A stretch of DNA of 64,000 nt from the NCBI GenBank assembly GCA_030144725.1, contig JASKMD010000013.1, positions 496,001-560,000 on the forward strand, read 5' to 3'. This DNA is from Haematococcus lacustris (lineage: Eukaryota; Chlorophyta; Chlorophyceae; Chlamydomonadales; Haematococcaceae). The notes below the pieces were generated by a model. It was not told the DNA's origin. It saw only the letters and a program-made list of their open reading frames with translations, and ran no database searches. This document shows, piece by piece, positions 1 to 13,500 of this stretch; position 1 is the first letter of the stretch; each line of letters opens with the position of its first letter. The position numbers and the translations under genes were made by a program.

Positions 1-1432
1 GCTCCAGCCTAGCTGGGCCCTGGCTGCCTTGGCGTACAGCTTGGCAATGCGCTCTGCAGGTCAGGTCAAGCCAGGTCAGGTCAGATGTCAGGTCAGGTCA
101 GGTCAGGTATAGGTCAGGTCAGGTCAGGTCAAGTCTAGGTCAGGTCAGGTCTTGGTCAGGTCAGGTATAAGGTCAGGTCAGGTCAGGTATAAGGTCAGGT
201 ATAGGTCAGGTCAGGTCAGGTATAAGGTCAGGTATAAAGTCAGGTATAAGGTCAGTACAGGTCTAGGTCCAGGTCCAAGTCCAGGGTCAAGTCACCACCA
301 TTACTTGCCTGGGTTGGAGTAGTGCTGCTGCATGGCCACCGCCAGCTGCATGGAGTGTGCGTCGATGGTGTTGTGGAAACCCGCCAGGTTGATGCTGCCC
401 AGCTCCTGCAGCTTGGCCAGCAGCGCCTGGTTGCTGGGGTCCTCAAAGGCTGGCATGAGCATGGGGTGGCGGTTGCGCCCAAGGCGCCGCTGCAGCTGGT
501 TGTAGCATGTCTTGAAGTTGGGGTTTGCGAAGAACTCGCAGAAGTCCTTGAGCTGCCTCAGCATGACAGGGTCCTCGCAGTCAAGGGGCAAGGGAGGGCC
601 AGTGGGTGCTGCAAGTGCAAGGGCTGCCAGGCGGGCGCTGCAGCGCCTTGGGGGGGGCTGCGTGACTGGCTCAGGTTCTGACTCTGACTCCGAGTCAGAC
701 TGTGCCAGAGCCACAGTGTGCCAGAGCCACAGTTTGACTCGGAGTCAGAGTCAGTGTCGCACTCCATGCTGGCAGGCTGGGCAGGTGCTGGCTGGGCAGG
801 GGCCCGTGTGGGGAGTGGGGGTAAGGGGGGGAGCATCAGGGGGTTGGGGAGGCTGCACGGCTGGAGGCTGAGGGGCGCTGGCACTTCCCGGGGTAGGGTA
901 GCCCACCAGGCAGGTGAGAAATATGCGCAATACAAACAAGGAAGCGATCACGCGGAGCTTGGAGTGGATTTCAGCCCGCAGCCGGAGGTGCTCCCGCAGC
1001 TTGCGCCTGGTTTTCTTGCAGCCGCGCAGCACTGCGCCCTCGGGGACCTTGATGACCTGCAGCCAAGCAAAGTTGCCAAATTAACAGGCCAAGGCAAAAG
1101 GCGGGATCAATACAAACAGTGCGGGGACACATAAGGCGGGGCCGTCACCTGACGTCGACGCGTGGTCCAGCCATCCCGACGATCCTGTCGTTGCTTGCCT
1201 TGGGCAGAACGAGACACTGCGAACAGGAGCGACGGGTTATCTCACAGCGCGTAGTTCACGTAGCTCACAGTCGGCTAGGGACACGAACCTTTTTGTTTCT
1301 TGTCGCTACCCTTCCGCTTCTTCTTAGCCATCACGCGATGCGCAGTGCGACGAGCGGTGGCCTTTTCAAGCAATTTGGGTTTCACGGGAGATTCATGGAG
1401 GGTTGTCAGCATGGGAGCTGCAATTGCATCCC
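1..1432 (-). pseudogene. Fanzor-like TnpB nuclease, family 1 copy A (5' part, cut by window edge)
   Basis: This is the 5' half of a family 1 element read on the minus strand. Its left end, GGGATGCA at 1432, is shared with copy D. Exon 1 (about 1412-1289) encodes a lysine-rich start, MAKKKRKGSDKKQK, that looks like a nuclear localisation signal. A further exon runs 1056-309 and carries the basic, acidic (DTDSDSES) and proline-rich N-terminal region. A GC-AG intron (308-54) filled with pentanucleotide repeat follows, and the next exon (53-1) runs off the window. Against D, one extra base in the C-run near 823 and a length change near 700-730 break the frame, so the copy looks dead unless these are assembly errors. 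The RuvC catalytic part lies outside the window. The Fanzor call rests on alignment with copies E and F, which do show RuvC motifs. Confidence 0.7.
58..290. repeat. (AGGTC)n pentanucleotide in Fanzor copy A intron
   Basis: A degenerate TCAGG/GACCT array with interspersed AGGTATA variants. It fills the intron between the exons ending NP and beginning ERIV in copy A. The same intron holds the same repeat in copies D, E and F. Confidence 0.9.
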
Positions 1433-1761
1433 GTGTCAACTCCAAGCCCTCCCGTGTCAACTCCAGCTTGCCTGAGCAGACCACCCTGCTCAGCCTGCCA
1501 TCTTTAGGGTTTCCTTCTCATACTAAGGATGGCTGGTAGGAGTGGTGGAGTGGGTTTGCCATCTGGAAGCAGAGAGAGGTGGACGAGCTGCTGACAGTCA
1601 GCCACCTCACCAGTATTCAAGTCAGCTCCATACACAACATGACCCAGTCACGTGCAGCTGTGTCTTGCAGCTGGCAGCGGCTGGAAGTGATTGATAAAGC
1701 CGGTAGACCTTAGACCTGTATTGTAATGGATGTATTGTAATGGATACCATTTCCGCCCCAC
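1433..1761. other. junction between copies A and B, no gene seen
   Basis: This stretch links the 5' end of copy A to the first recognisable sequence of copy B. It holds two direct repeats of GAGTTGACACGGG beside the copy A end and a tandem TGTATTGTAATGGA pair near 1720-1745. I see no coding sequence. It may be the degraded 5' part of copy B interrupted by copy A. Confidence 0.5.
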
Positions 1762-2335
1762 TTGGATGGATGGCGACCTGATGCGGCCTCTCCGCCTGGA
1801 TGGTGTTGCTACATTCCTGAGATGCCGTTGGATGGGGTAAGCATTAGTGTTCACTTTGTGCGCAGCCAGGCAGTCCATGAGCCAGTGGAGCTGCCATTCA
1901 TAGGGCGTGAGCTCACAGCCACGAGTGACTACAGCCCAGCCACCCACATAGCCGTGGGGGTGGACGCCGGTGTCACCCAGGCCATCAAGGCTGCGCATGC
2001 GCAGCGGCACCCAGTCACAGGTCAGGTGCTCAGGTAGTGGGAGTGGGAGCTGACCAAGGGGCAGCTTAAGCATGACAGCGGGCTTACCAAAGCCAAGCAG
2101 GACACAGCCCGTTGGTCAGCTGACATCCAGCCACAGCTGCAGCAGCTGGCAGCTGCCACTCCAGCTGGCACCACCCTGGACGTCCTCCAGGCCCACATCC
2201 TGGCCCTCAAGGCCACCTGGGACCCGCTGTGGGAGGAGTACCTCAAGCCACGCTGGCGCCGGCAGCGGTTGGCGCTGTACCATGCCCAGGAGCGCATCAT
2301 TGAGGGCTTCTGCAAGAAGGTATGACCTGACCTGA

Positions 2336-2835
2336 NNNNNNNNNNNNNNNNNNNNNNNNNNNNNNNNNNNNNNNNNNNNNNNNNNNNNNNNNNNNNNNNN
2401 NNNNNNNNNNNNNNNNNNNNNNNNNNNNNNNNNNNNNNNNNNNNNNNNNNNNNNNNNNNNNNNNNNNNNNNNNNNNNNNNNNNNNNNNNNNNNNNNNNNN
2501 NNNNNNNNNNNNNNNNNNNNNNNNNNNNNNNNNNNNNNNNNNNNNNNNNNNNNNNNNNNNNNNNNNNNNNNNNNNNNNNNNNNNNNNNNNNNNNNNNNNN
2601 NNNNNNNNNNNNNNNNNNNNNNNNNNNNNNNNNNNNNNNNNNNNNNNNNNNNNNNNNNNNNNNNNNNNNNNNNNNNNNNNNNNNNNNNNNNNNNNNNNNN
2701 NNNNNNNNNNNNNNNNNNNNNNNNNNNNNNNNNNNNNNNNNNNNNNNNNNNNNNNNNNNNNNNNNNNNNNNNNNNNNNNNNNNNNNNNNNNNNNNNNNNN
2801 NNNNNNNNNNNNNNNNNNNNNNNNNNNNNNNNNNN
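2336..2835. other. assembly gap of 500 N
   Basis: Exactly 500 N sit at the left edge of the pentanucleotide array, which looks like a placeholder gap. The true repeat length is therefore unknown. Confidence 0.98.
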
Positions 2836-5800
2836 GACCTGACCTGACCTGACCTGACCTGACCTGACCTGACCTGACCTGACCTGACCTGACCTGACCT
2901 GACCTGACCTGACCTGACCTGACCTGACCTGACCTGACCTGACCTGACCTGACCTGACCTGACCTGACCTGACCTGACCTGACCTGACCTGACCTGACCT
3001 GACCTGACCTGACCTGACCTGACCTGACCTGACCTGACCTGACCTGACCTGACCTGACCTGACCTGACCTGACCTGACCTGACCTGACCTGACCTGACCT
3101 GACCTGACCTGACCTGACCTGACCTGACCTGACCTGACCTGACCTGACCTGACCTGACCTGACCTGACCTGACCTGACCTGACCTGACCTGACCTGACCT
3201 GACCTGACCTGACCTGACCTGACCTGACCTGACCTGACCTGACCTGACCTGACCTGACCTGACCTGACCTGACCTGACCTGACCTGACCTGACCTGACCT
3301 GACCTGACCTGACCTGACCTGACCTGACCTGACCTGACCTGACCTGACCTGACCTGACCTGACCTGACCTGACCTGACCTGACCTGACCTGACCTGACCT
3401 GACCTGACCTGACCTGACCTGACCTGACCTGACCTGACCTGACCTGACCTGACCTGACCTGACCTGACCTGACCTGACCTGACCTGACCTGACCTGACCT
3501 GACCTGACCTGACCTGACCTGACCTGACCTGACCTGACCTGACCTGACCTGACCTGACCTGACCTGACCTGACCTGACCTGACCTGACCTGACCTGACCT
3601 GACCTGACCTGACCTGACCTGACCTGACCTGACCTGACCTGACCTGACCTGACCTGACCTGACCTGACCTGACCTGACCTGACCTGACCTGACCTGACCT
3701 GACCTGACCTGACCTGACCTGACCTGACCTGACCTGACCTGACCTGACCTGACCTGACCTGACCTGACCTGACCTGACCTGACCTGACCTGACCTGACCT
3801 GACCTGACCTGACCTGACCTGACCTGACCTGACCTGACCTGACCTGACCTGACCTGACCTGACCTGACCTGACCTGACCTGACCTGACCTGACCTGACCT
3901 GACCTGACCTGACCTGACCTGACCTGACCTGACCTGACCTGACCTGACCTGACCTGACCTGACCTGACCTGACCTGACCTGACCTGACCTGACCTGACCT
4001 GACCTGACCTGACCTGACCTGACCTGACCTGACCTGACCTGACCTGACCTGACCTGACCTGACCTGACCTGACCTGACCTGACCTGACCTGACCTGACCT
4101 GACCTGACCTGACCTGACCTGACCTGACCTGACCTGACCTGACCTGACCTGACCTGACCTGACCTGACCTGACCTGACCTGACCTGACCTGACCTGACCT
4201 GACCTGACCTGACCTGACCTGACCTGACCTGACCTGACCTGACCTGACCTGACCTGACCTGACCTGACCTGACCTGACCTGACCTGACCTGACCTGACCT
4301 GACCTGACCTGACCTGACCTGACCTGACCTGACCTGACCTGACCTGACCTGACCTGACCTGACCTGACCTGACCTGACCTGACCTGACCTGACCTGACCT
4401 GACCTGACCTGACCTGACCTGACCTGACCTGACCTGACCTGACCTGACCTGACCTGACCTGACCTGACCTGACCTGACCTGACCTGACCTGACCTGACCT
4501 GACCTGACCTGACCTGACCTGACCTGACCTGACCTGACCTGACCTGACCTGACCTGACCTGACCTGACCTGACCTGACCTGACCTGACCTGACCTGACCT
4601 GACCTGACCTGACCTGACCTGACCTGACCTGACCTGACCTGACCTGACCTGACCTGACCTGACCTGACCTGACCTGACCTGACCTGACCTGACCTGACCT
4701 GACCTGACCTGACCTGACCTGACCTGACCTGACCTGACCTGACCTGACCTGACCTGACCTGACCTGACCTGACCTGACCTGACCTGACCTGACCTGACCT
4801 GACCTGACCTGACCTGACCTGACCTGACCTGACCTGACCTGACCTGACCTGACCTGACCTGACCTGACCTGACCTGACCTGACCTGACCTGACCTGACCT
4901 GACCTGACCTGACCTGACCTGACCTGACCTGACCTGACCTGACCTGACCTGACCTGACCTGACCTGACCTGACCTGACCTGACCTGACCTGACCTGACCT
5001 GACCTGACCTGACCTGACCTGACCTGACCTGACCTGACCTGACCTGACCTGACCTGACCTGACCTGACCTGACCTGACCTGACCTGACCTGACCTGACCT
5101 GACCTGACCTGACCTGACCTGACCTGACCTGACCTGACCTGACCTGACCTGACCTGACCTGACCTGACCTGACCTGACCTGACCTGACCTGACCTGACCT
5201 GACCTGACCTGACCTGACCTGACCTGACCTGACCTGACCTGACCTGACCTGACCTGACCTGACCTGACCTGACCTGACCTGACCTGACCTGACCTGACCT
5301 GACCTGACCTGACCTGACCTGACCTGACCTGACCTGACCTGACCTGACCTGACCTGACCTGACCTGACCTGACCTGACCTGACCTGACCTGACCTGACCT
5401 GACCTGACCTGACCTGACCTGACCTGACCTGACCTGACCTGACCTGACCTGACCTGACCTGACCTGACCTGACCTGACCTGACCTGACCTGACCTGACCT
5501 GACCTGACCTGACCTGACCTGACCTGACCTGACCTGACCTGACCTGACCTGACCTGACCTGACCTGACCTGACCTGACCTGACCTGACCTGACCTGACCT
5601 GACCTGACCTGACCTGACCTGACCTGACCTGACCTGACCTGACCTGACCTGACCTGACCTGACCTGACCTGACCTGACCTGACCTGACCTGACCTGACCT
5701 GACCTGACCTGACCTGACCTGACCTGACCTGACCTGACCTGACCTGACCTGACCTGACCTGACCTGACCTGACCTGACCTGACCTGACCTGACCTGACCT

Positions 5801-7818
5801 GACCTGACCTGACCTGACCTGACCTGACCTGACCTGACCTGACCTGACCTGACCTGACCTGACCTGACCTGACCTGACCTGACCTGACCTGACCTGACCT
5901 GACCTGACCTGACCTGACCTGACCTGACCTGACCTGACCTGACCTGACCTGACCTGACCTGACCTGACCTGACCTGACCTGACCTGACCTGACCTGACCT
6001 GACCTGACCTGACCTGACCTGACCTGACCTGACCTGACCTGACCTGACCTGACCTGACCTGACCTGACCTGACCTGACCTGACCTGACCTGACCTGACCT
6101 GACCTGACCTGACCTGACCTGACCTGACCTGACCTGACCTGACCTGACCTGACCTGACCTGACCTGACCTGACCTGACCTGACCTGACCTGACCTGACCT
6201 GACCTGACCTGACCTGACCTGACCTGACCTGACCTGACCTGACCTGACCTGACCTGACCTGACCTGACCTGACCTGACCTGACCTGACCTGACCTGACCT
6301 GACCTGACCTGACCTGACCTGACCTGACCTGACCTGACCTGACCTGACCTGACCTGACCTGACCTGACCTGACCTGACCTGACCTGACCTGACCTGACCT
6401 GACCTGACCTGACCTGACCTGACCTGACCTGACCTGACCTGACCTGACCTGACCTGACCTGACCTGACCTGACCTGACCTGACCTGACCTGACCTGACCT
6501 GACCTGACCTGACCTGACCTGACCTGACCTGACCTGACCTGACCTGACCTGACCTGACCTGACCTGACCTGACCTGACCTGACCTGACCTGACCTGACCT
6601 GACCTGACCTGACCTGACCTGACCTGACCTGACCTGACCTGACCTGACCTGACCTGACCTGACCTGACCTGACCTGACCTGACCTGACCTGACCTGACCT
6701 GACCTGACCTGACCTGACCTGACCTGACCTGACCTGACCTGACCTGACCTGACCTGACCTGACCTGACCTGACCTGACCTGACCTGACCTGACCTGACCT
6801 GACCTGACCTGACCTGACCTGACCTGACCTGACCTGACCTGACCTGACCTGACCTGACCTGACCTGACCTGACCTGACCTGACCTGACCTGACCTGACCT
6901 GACCTGACCTGACCTGACCTGACCTGACCTGACCTGACCTGACCTGACCTGACCTGACCTGACCTGACCTGACCTGACCTGACCTGACCTGACCTGACCT
7001 GACCTGACCTGACCTGACCTGACCTGACCTGACCTGACCTGACCTGACCTGACCTGACCTGACCTGACCTGACCTGACCTGACCTGACCTGACCTGACCT
7101 GACCTGACCTGACCTGACCTGACCTGACCTGACCTGACCTGACCTGACCTGACCTGACCTGACCTGACCTGACCTGACCTGACCTGACCTGACCTGACCT
7201 GACCTGACCTGACCTGACCTGACCTGACCTGACCTGACCTGACCTGACCTGACCTGACCTGACCTGACCTGACCTGACCTGACCTGACCTGACCTGACCT
7301 GACCTGACCTGACCTGACCTGACCTGACCTGACCTGACCTGACCTGACCTGACCTGACCTGACCTGACCTGACCTGACCTGACCTGACCTGACCTGACCT
7401 GACCTGACCTGACCTGACCTGACCTGACCTGACCTGACCTGACCTGACCTGACCTGACCTGACCTGACCTGACCTGACCTGACCTGACCTGACCTGACCT
7501 GACCTGACCTGACCTGACCTGACCTGACCTGACCTGACCTGACCTGACCTGACCTGACCTGACCTGACCTGACCTGACCTGACCTGACCTGACCTGACCT
7601 GACCTGACCTGACCTGACCTGACCTGACCTGACCTGACCTGACCTGACCTGACCTGACCTGACCTGACCTGACCTGACCTGACCTGACCTGACCTGACCT
7701 GACCTGACCTGACCTGACCTGACCTGACCTGACCTGACCTGACCTGACCTGACCTGACCTGACCTGACCTGACCTGACCTGACCTGACCTGACCTGACCT
7801 GACCTGACCTGACCTGAC
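2836..7818 (+). repeat. (GACCT)n array of about 5 kb
   Basis: A visually uninterrupted pentanucleotide array of about 996 units. It starts immediately after the gap and ends six bases before the 3' splice site of copy B. The donor side (2320 onward) already reads GTATGACCTGACCTGA before the gap, so the whole intron is repeat. Confidence 0.98.
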
Positions 7819-8469
7819 TTACAGGTGGTGAGTGGGATGAAGTGGGTGTCTCGCCAGCACTATGGCGAGCAGAGGGGAGTGGCGGTATTCCTGGGAGCGG
7901 GCAACTTCAGCCAGGGTGGGTGGAAGGCGGGGGCGGTGCGGGGGGGCTTTCGCAAGGTGGTGGAGCAGCCCAGCAGGGCCGGGTTTGACAGGCCTGACAG
8001 GCTTGTGATCGTGGACGAGTTCCGCACCAGCCGTGTCAGCTCGTCTATGCACGCCCGCCAGCCATGTGAGCTGCACCTGCCGCCTGACTGGCGTAGGCCC
8101 GCAGACTGGGTACCCCCAGCAGGCCAGGTCAACCAGCGGCTTGTGCGCCCAGCCTGGAGCCTGCGGCGTGCTAAGTGTGTGCGGGGCCTGAAGTGGTGCC
8201 ATGAGGTGCCGCCCAACCCCCCTCCCCCTCCCCCAGCTCAGCACCACCCTGCCCCAGCTCAGCACCACCCTGCCCCTGCCCAGGACCCCCATGCCCCTCC
8301 CCCAGTCCCCCTTGCCCAGGACCCCTCTGCCCCTGCCCAGGCCCCTCCCCCTGCCCAGGCCCAGCCCCCTCCCCCTGCCCAGGCCCCACCCCCTCCCCCA
8401 GCCCAGGACCAGCCCCCTGCCCAGCCCCCACCTGGCCCAGTCCCACGACCCCAAGCCCCCCATGGTTAG

Positions 8470-9494
8470 TTTTGATGAGGTGCTCAGTGGTCATGGGGTT
8501 TGCCTACGTATGTGCCATCGGTGTGGGGTTTGCAGTCATCAAGGGTGCGACCGAGGTTGCTTCAACTTGATTGGAGTAGCTGAGTGAGATTATTCGCAGG
8601 CAAGCATGTTGTTCCTTGTTGAATGTTTTGCTTGTCTGGTAGGAGTGGTGAGTTAGGAGTTGTCAAGAGTTGTCTAGTAGGAGTGGCTAGACTGTTGGCC
8701 CGTGATTTGTGACTCTGGTGGGAGGTGTGATGTGTAGGTCGTGTTAAGCCTTAGGCTATGTCGATATACGGATTTGCCAACTGTAACGTTCAGAAAGAAT
8801 GCGTCTTGAGTTTGTTCGTTTTTCAGCACCATGCATTTGCTCTTCTGCACCTATTGTAGTGACATTCCACAGGTACACCCACCTGTTGCGTGGGCTGCTG
8901 CCAGTGGCTGACCCAGTCCTCGCCCGCATACATCAATGGCCGCCCTGTTTGTGCGGGATTGCAAGATGGCGCATGGGTAGGGTACATAGGGTGGTGTGGT
9001 GCAAGGAGGCTGTTGCATCGTGGATGAGTACACAGTGGTGTGTGCCAGGCTGCTGATATGACTGCTGAGTGCAGCGACGATGTTTGCTTGCCTGCCGAGG
9101 TGGTTGGTGACAGTGCCTACCCTTGTCAGGACTGGCCCCACGTCCAACAGGGTAACAAACAAAGCTCACTCAGAGGGAGGGAGGGGAGGGGACGGTTGGG
9201 GGAGGGGACACGCTGGGATCCCACAGCTATGGCCAGTAGCGGAAGACTTGCTCGGATCGAGGACTAAATGCTGACGGTCGCACTCCCCCTGTTCATCGTA
9301 GACTTACAAGACGCGATTATGCTCACCACCGCATTATACTGGTAATACCTCTCGCACAACCGCGCACTGCCGGCAAGTAATGCAGCCGCAATGCAGCAGT
9401 ACGCACAGTAGCAGTAGCAATGCAGTAGTACATGTATGCACAACCGCTCCTGCCACCGATCCATCCACGCATTGCCAAACAAAATAAAACAAGA
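8470..9494. other. about 1 kb with no recognised gene
   Basis: This region follows the truncated copy B. A short frame near 8500-8587 reads CHRCGVC and CDRGCFN, loosely like a zinc knuckle, but I cannot join it to copy B. The rest is low-complexity GT-rich sequence without a coding frame that I trust. Confidence 0.4.
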
Positions 9495-9716
9495 TACCAA
9501 ACCCCTCACAAAGGGGATGTGTGTGAGTAAGAGCTATAGAGTAGGGTAGAGCTCTTGCTAGTAGTAGCCTGGAGGCACACACACCAGAAGGCTGAGCTGA
9601 AGTGGGCATTAGGCACACTGTCAGTAGCCTCTACAATAACGATCTCGCAGCCTGTGTTTGATTACAACTCATGCTTTATTTTTGTGTTGCATGAGGGCTG
9701 TAGGGATTAAAACTTG
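9495..9716 (+). ncRNA. 222-bp structured 3' module, solo copy (candidate Fanzor guide-RNA scaffold)
   Basis: This segment is about 97 percent identical by eye, and equal in length, to 28122-28343, which lies directly downstream of Fanzor copy C. Both run from TACCAAACCCCTC to GGGATTAAAACTTG, after which the sequences diverge completely. It contains several inverted repeats: CCCCT/AGGGG, AAGAGCT/AGCTCTT and CTCATGC/GCATGAG. In TnpB and Fanzor loci the omega RNA overlaps the element's 3' end and its guide is the flanking sequence, so this is a plausible RNA scaffold or element right end. There is no coding frame. RNA status is inference. Confidence 0.5.
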
Positions 9717-10517
9717 CCAACGGCATCAGTGTCAACGGGAATGATTAAAACCAATAAGTTACATTTTAATCAACAGCCATTGTAGTGGTGACCACGGCCC
9801 ACCATACATACATGTGCGTAGCGTAAGCAGCAATGGCTGACACAAGAAGTTGGATGGAAGTCACCGAACCCACCTGCTCGGGCTTTTTTCTCACACCACC
9901 GCAAAACTCTTTGCGCCGCTGGGACCTGGAGACGCCTTTTCGTCTGAGCCTTTCTTTCCAGAAGAGCGGCAGCTAAGGCAAGGCTCTGCTCGGCCGCTCC
10001 TTGTGGGTGTGCCTTCAGTAAGCAGGTGGGTTCCTAGACGTGCCTATACAGACAGCAAAGCTAGCCAGGTTGGGCTGTGCTAAGATTCGCCTCGCAATTG
10101 CGGATGGCGAGTTGGGCGGCCGAGGTTCACAGCGCAGCTACCTTGCTCGCTAGATTGACGGTAGCTTGCCAGCATGTTATTGCAGCCGACAGCCGACTGC
10201 TCAGCGATCTAGCTGGTTTTAAGTACCGTACGCCCTGCAGCTTACTGTCATAGATAGGGCGGAATCCCTCTACTGACAAGGGATGAGGATAAGCCACACG
10301 GGAACAGCTGGATCACGGACAGCCGCATATTGGCATACTTGGCGGATAGCTTTTTCACCAGCACTGTGCGGCGCACGCTGTGCAGGACTTGCGGACTCAG
10401 CAGCTGCACCAAACCGCAGGGGTGAGATACGCTGGACTGCTGCCCCGCTGTTTCGCTGACATGCCATTTGTGCACTTGACCTAAACACATTGATGTGGGT
10501 CATACTATGTATTGTAG
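9717..10517 (+). promoter_or_regulatory. upstream region of the EF3 gene
   Basis: About 800 bases separate the solo 3' module from the EF3 start codon. No coding frame stands out. The EF3 promoter and 5' UTR must lie here by position. I cannot point to a specific TATA box. Confidence 0.4.
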
Positions 10518-13500
10518 ATGGCCGAAGCCCAGGCTCTGACTGACCTGTTTCAGAAGCTCACCACCAGCACAGCCGGCGATGCACGTGCCGGCAGTGCCTC
10601 TGAGATGGCCGCCTTGGTCAAGGACAAGGGCCCTGCTGTCCTGGCCACAGCAGGTGTGGACAATACCAGCAGCTGACGTGCTTCTGTGCACAAGTTCCAT
10701 ACTGCACCTGGCCTATTCAAATGCTTCACCCACAGCTCCTCACACAGTGCACACAAGCCTGTTGTAGCATGAATGGTCGGACATGCTGGCTGACATCTAC
10801 ATCGCTTCTGTGCACAGGCCTGGCCGACAAGCTGAAGGTCGCCATGGAGGACACCAAGTCTGTTGAGGCGCGTGAGGGGGCCCTGCAGGCGCTGGCAGCC
10901 CTGTCAGAGAACCCGCTGACTGAACCCTACCTAACCTCCCTGCTGCCCACAGTGCTGGAGCGCTTGGCCGACAAGGTGTGACATTGTAGCAGGTCCGCCT
11001 TGGGCCTGGCCCACCACCCACACAGTGTGGGTGTACTCAACAAGGCCTTTCTGCACTGCCAGGACCGCCCCACACGCATGGCGTGATGTGGGGCAGGCGA
11101 TGCCTGAGGGTGGCCATGCTTGGTGACCAGGCCAACCAGAGCGCCCCAGCATGCTAATGTAGCTGTGATCGCAAGTCGTGGCACACAGCATGCGGCCTGG
11201 CCTATACTGATAGTAGACTTCTGCCATCTGACCCTGCCACCTGGTTGGTGCTCCCTGGCTGCAGGTTGGCTCCGTGCGCTCTGCTGCTGAGGCCACTCTG
11301 CTAGCGGTGTGCAGCAACGCCAGCCCCTACTCTGTGGAGCGCATCACCACGACTCTGTATGACGGAATGGCCATGGCCCGCAACTGGCAGACCAAGGTGT
11401 GGTGAGCAGCAGCCCAGCAGCCTGACTGCTGCCAGGTTGGGCAACCTACTCTTGCGACGCATGACCAGCCCCAGTGTCCCTGTCTTGCTGCCAGGCTGTA
11501 CAACATGATGCACACAAACTGCTGTCTGGCTGTGCATAGCAATAAAGCTACTCGGTTGAGAAGGACAGCCTGTTAGGCAGGGCTTTATATCTCTGCCCCT
11601 TACATGCGCTGCCCAGGTTTGTGTCTCAAATGACATGAAGCAGTTGCTGCGTTGAGCCATGTTGTGCAGCCACTTGGTCATCAGCGACACTGCCGGTGTG
11701 TAGTATGGTGATTGAGTGATCGAATGTGGCTGCTCTGCTCAGGTTGGTGCCCTGAATGGCCTGAAGCAGCTGACCAAGACTGGCCCTCGCCAGATCGCCC
11801 GCTGCTTGCCAGACATTGTGCCCAAGGTCACAGAGTGCTTCTCTGACGCCAAGGAGCAGGTGGGGACTGTGGCCGAAGATTCCAGCCTGAGTAGCTGGTT
11901 GCAGGCACATCAGTGTATGTGCAGTAGCATGTGAGCTGTGGGGGACACAATGCCTTGCAGCCTGCCCCTATTCCAGCTTACAGCAGCTCCAGTGGTTGAA
12001 GAGCAAGCTAGTTGAGCAGGGTGCACTGATGTGCTGCAGGCACTGTATGTTTGTAGAGGGAGGTTTGATGGGGGGACGATTGATGCTTTTGAGCGAGGAG
12101 GAGTGTGCCGTCATGAGAGGGTGTTCCCTCCACCATTTGGGGCATGTGCTGGGTTGTGGTGCTCAGGTCAAGAGCGCAGCCAAGGATGCCACCACCGCCT
12201 GCTTCATGGTGAACGGCAACCGCGACATTGAGAAGTTTGTGCCGGAGCTGGTGTCCTGCATTGCCCGCCCAGCTGAGACCACGGACTGCATCCACAAGCT
12301 GGCTGCTACCACATTCGTGCAGCAGGTGCGCACCCGGTGCCTTGTGACCATCACATGAACATTAGTGATGCTTGCTAGTGCTGTGTTGGATCACTTCTTT
12401 GATCGACATGTGGTCAGGACTGTACTGCTGTCAAGCTGGTGTTGTCTGTGTGTATGTGACACCTGCTTGACACATCTACCAATGTACAACAATGGCACTA
12501 CTTTCCTTACCTTTCCTGACCTTGACATCACCTTATTCCCTTCACCTGCCCCACCTCATCTCATCTGCCTTCTGCCATCTGTCACTCACCTCTTCACCCT
12601 TACGTATCTTCTTTTCCCGTGTAGGTGGAGGCCGCCCCCCTGGCCATCATTGTGCCACTGCTGGTGCGCGGCCTGCGCGAGCGCACCACCGCCATCAAGC
12701 GCAAGTCCTGTGTCATCATTGACAACATGGCCAAGCTGGTGGACAACCCTGCAGATGCAGCGCCCTTCCTGCCTAAGCTCATCCCAGAGCTGGAGAAAGT
12801 CAAGGTGGGAGGTACCCATGTCACCATGCGCCCCAAAATGCTCTTGCCATCATGTGGTTCTGGTTGTCACGCCAGCAGGGTGCAATGCAGTGTTTTAGCG
12901 CAAATCAGCCTGCAGCCTATAATGTTGCAAATGCTGTGACAGTACCAGTGCTGCCTGCCCACACTCTTGCCCCCTTACAAGAGTGACATGAACGTGATGT
13001 GCTGGATTCTTAGACCTTGGCGATTAAGTGTTTGATGCAAAGTGGTGTGTCAACCTCTGCAGCCTGCAACCTTGACACAAAGGGTTGCAGCGTAGGGGGT
13101 GAGTCTGGCTTGCCCTTGTCCCTGCCTCTACTCCTACTTTGTAAGGTTAAGGCCTGGCACTGGTGAGTGCAGGAAGAGGTGGCTGACCCTGAGTGCCGCA
13201 AGGTGGCCTCTGGTGCCCATGCCACCCTGCTGCGTGTTGGAGGAGAGGGCAAGGTGGCGCCCTATCCTCGCGTCAGCCCTGAGGCGGGCAAGAAGCTGCT
13301 GCTGGACAAGCTGCCAGGGGCCTCAGGCCTGGACGCAGCCACCATGGAGTTTGTGGTGTCCCGGGTGCAGCAGCTGGTGGGTGCAACAGCTGCCGGGCTG
13401 CAGACCCAAGCAGGGTCGCAGGGCACAGGGTGAATCGGGCACTGAGCTTATTGCTTGATGCAGGGCCAGTCAAGGTGGGCAGCAGTTTCGCAGGCTGAAT

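Larger units (their letters stand above)
1762..8469 (+). pseudogene. Fanzor-like TnpB nuclease, divergent copy B, with giant repeat-filled intron
   Basis: Two coding blocks align with family 1 exons. Block 1 (about 1762-2319) has DGVSISVHF, then the RuvC-I motif VGVDAGVTQAI (1951-1986), and ends FCKK at a GT donor (2320). Block 2 (7825-8469) follows a CTTACAG acceptor and has FLGAGNF, the RuvC-II region VDEFRTSR (8011-8034) and RGLKWC, then a long Pro/Ala/Gln low-complexity tail. The intron position equals that of copies E and F. Defects: an in-frame TAG at 2035-2037, a missing 5' half, and no RuvC-III. Comparison with the fragment at 45.2 kb shows the sequence jumping from the proline-rich segment to the post-stop GAGGTGCTCAGTGG motif, so the RuvC-III end was probably deleted. 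The first zinc-ribbon cysteine pair is replaced by VSS. Confidence 0.75.

Noticed and set aside
2836..7818. (GACCT/TCAGG)n as a telomere or interstitial telomeric repeat
   Set aside because: Green-algal telomeres are TTTAGGG-type, and the array is bounded by splice sites inside a Fanzor ORF.
2836..7818. CRISPR-like array
   Set aside because: There are no spacers; it is a simple pentanucleotide repeat in a eukaryotic intron.
7819..8463. Minus-strand 214-residue Gly-rich ORF opposite copy B
   Set aside because: It is the antisense shadow of the Pro/Ala-rich tail of copy B; the plus frame carries RuvC-II.
9495..9716. Reading the solo 222-bp module as the 3' end of Fanzor copy B
   Set aside because: It lies over 1 kb past copy B with unrelated sequence between; copy B matches the 45-kb remnant at its end instead, so the link is not shown.
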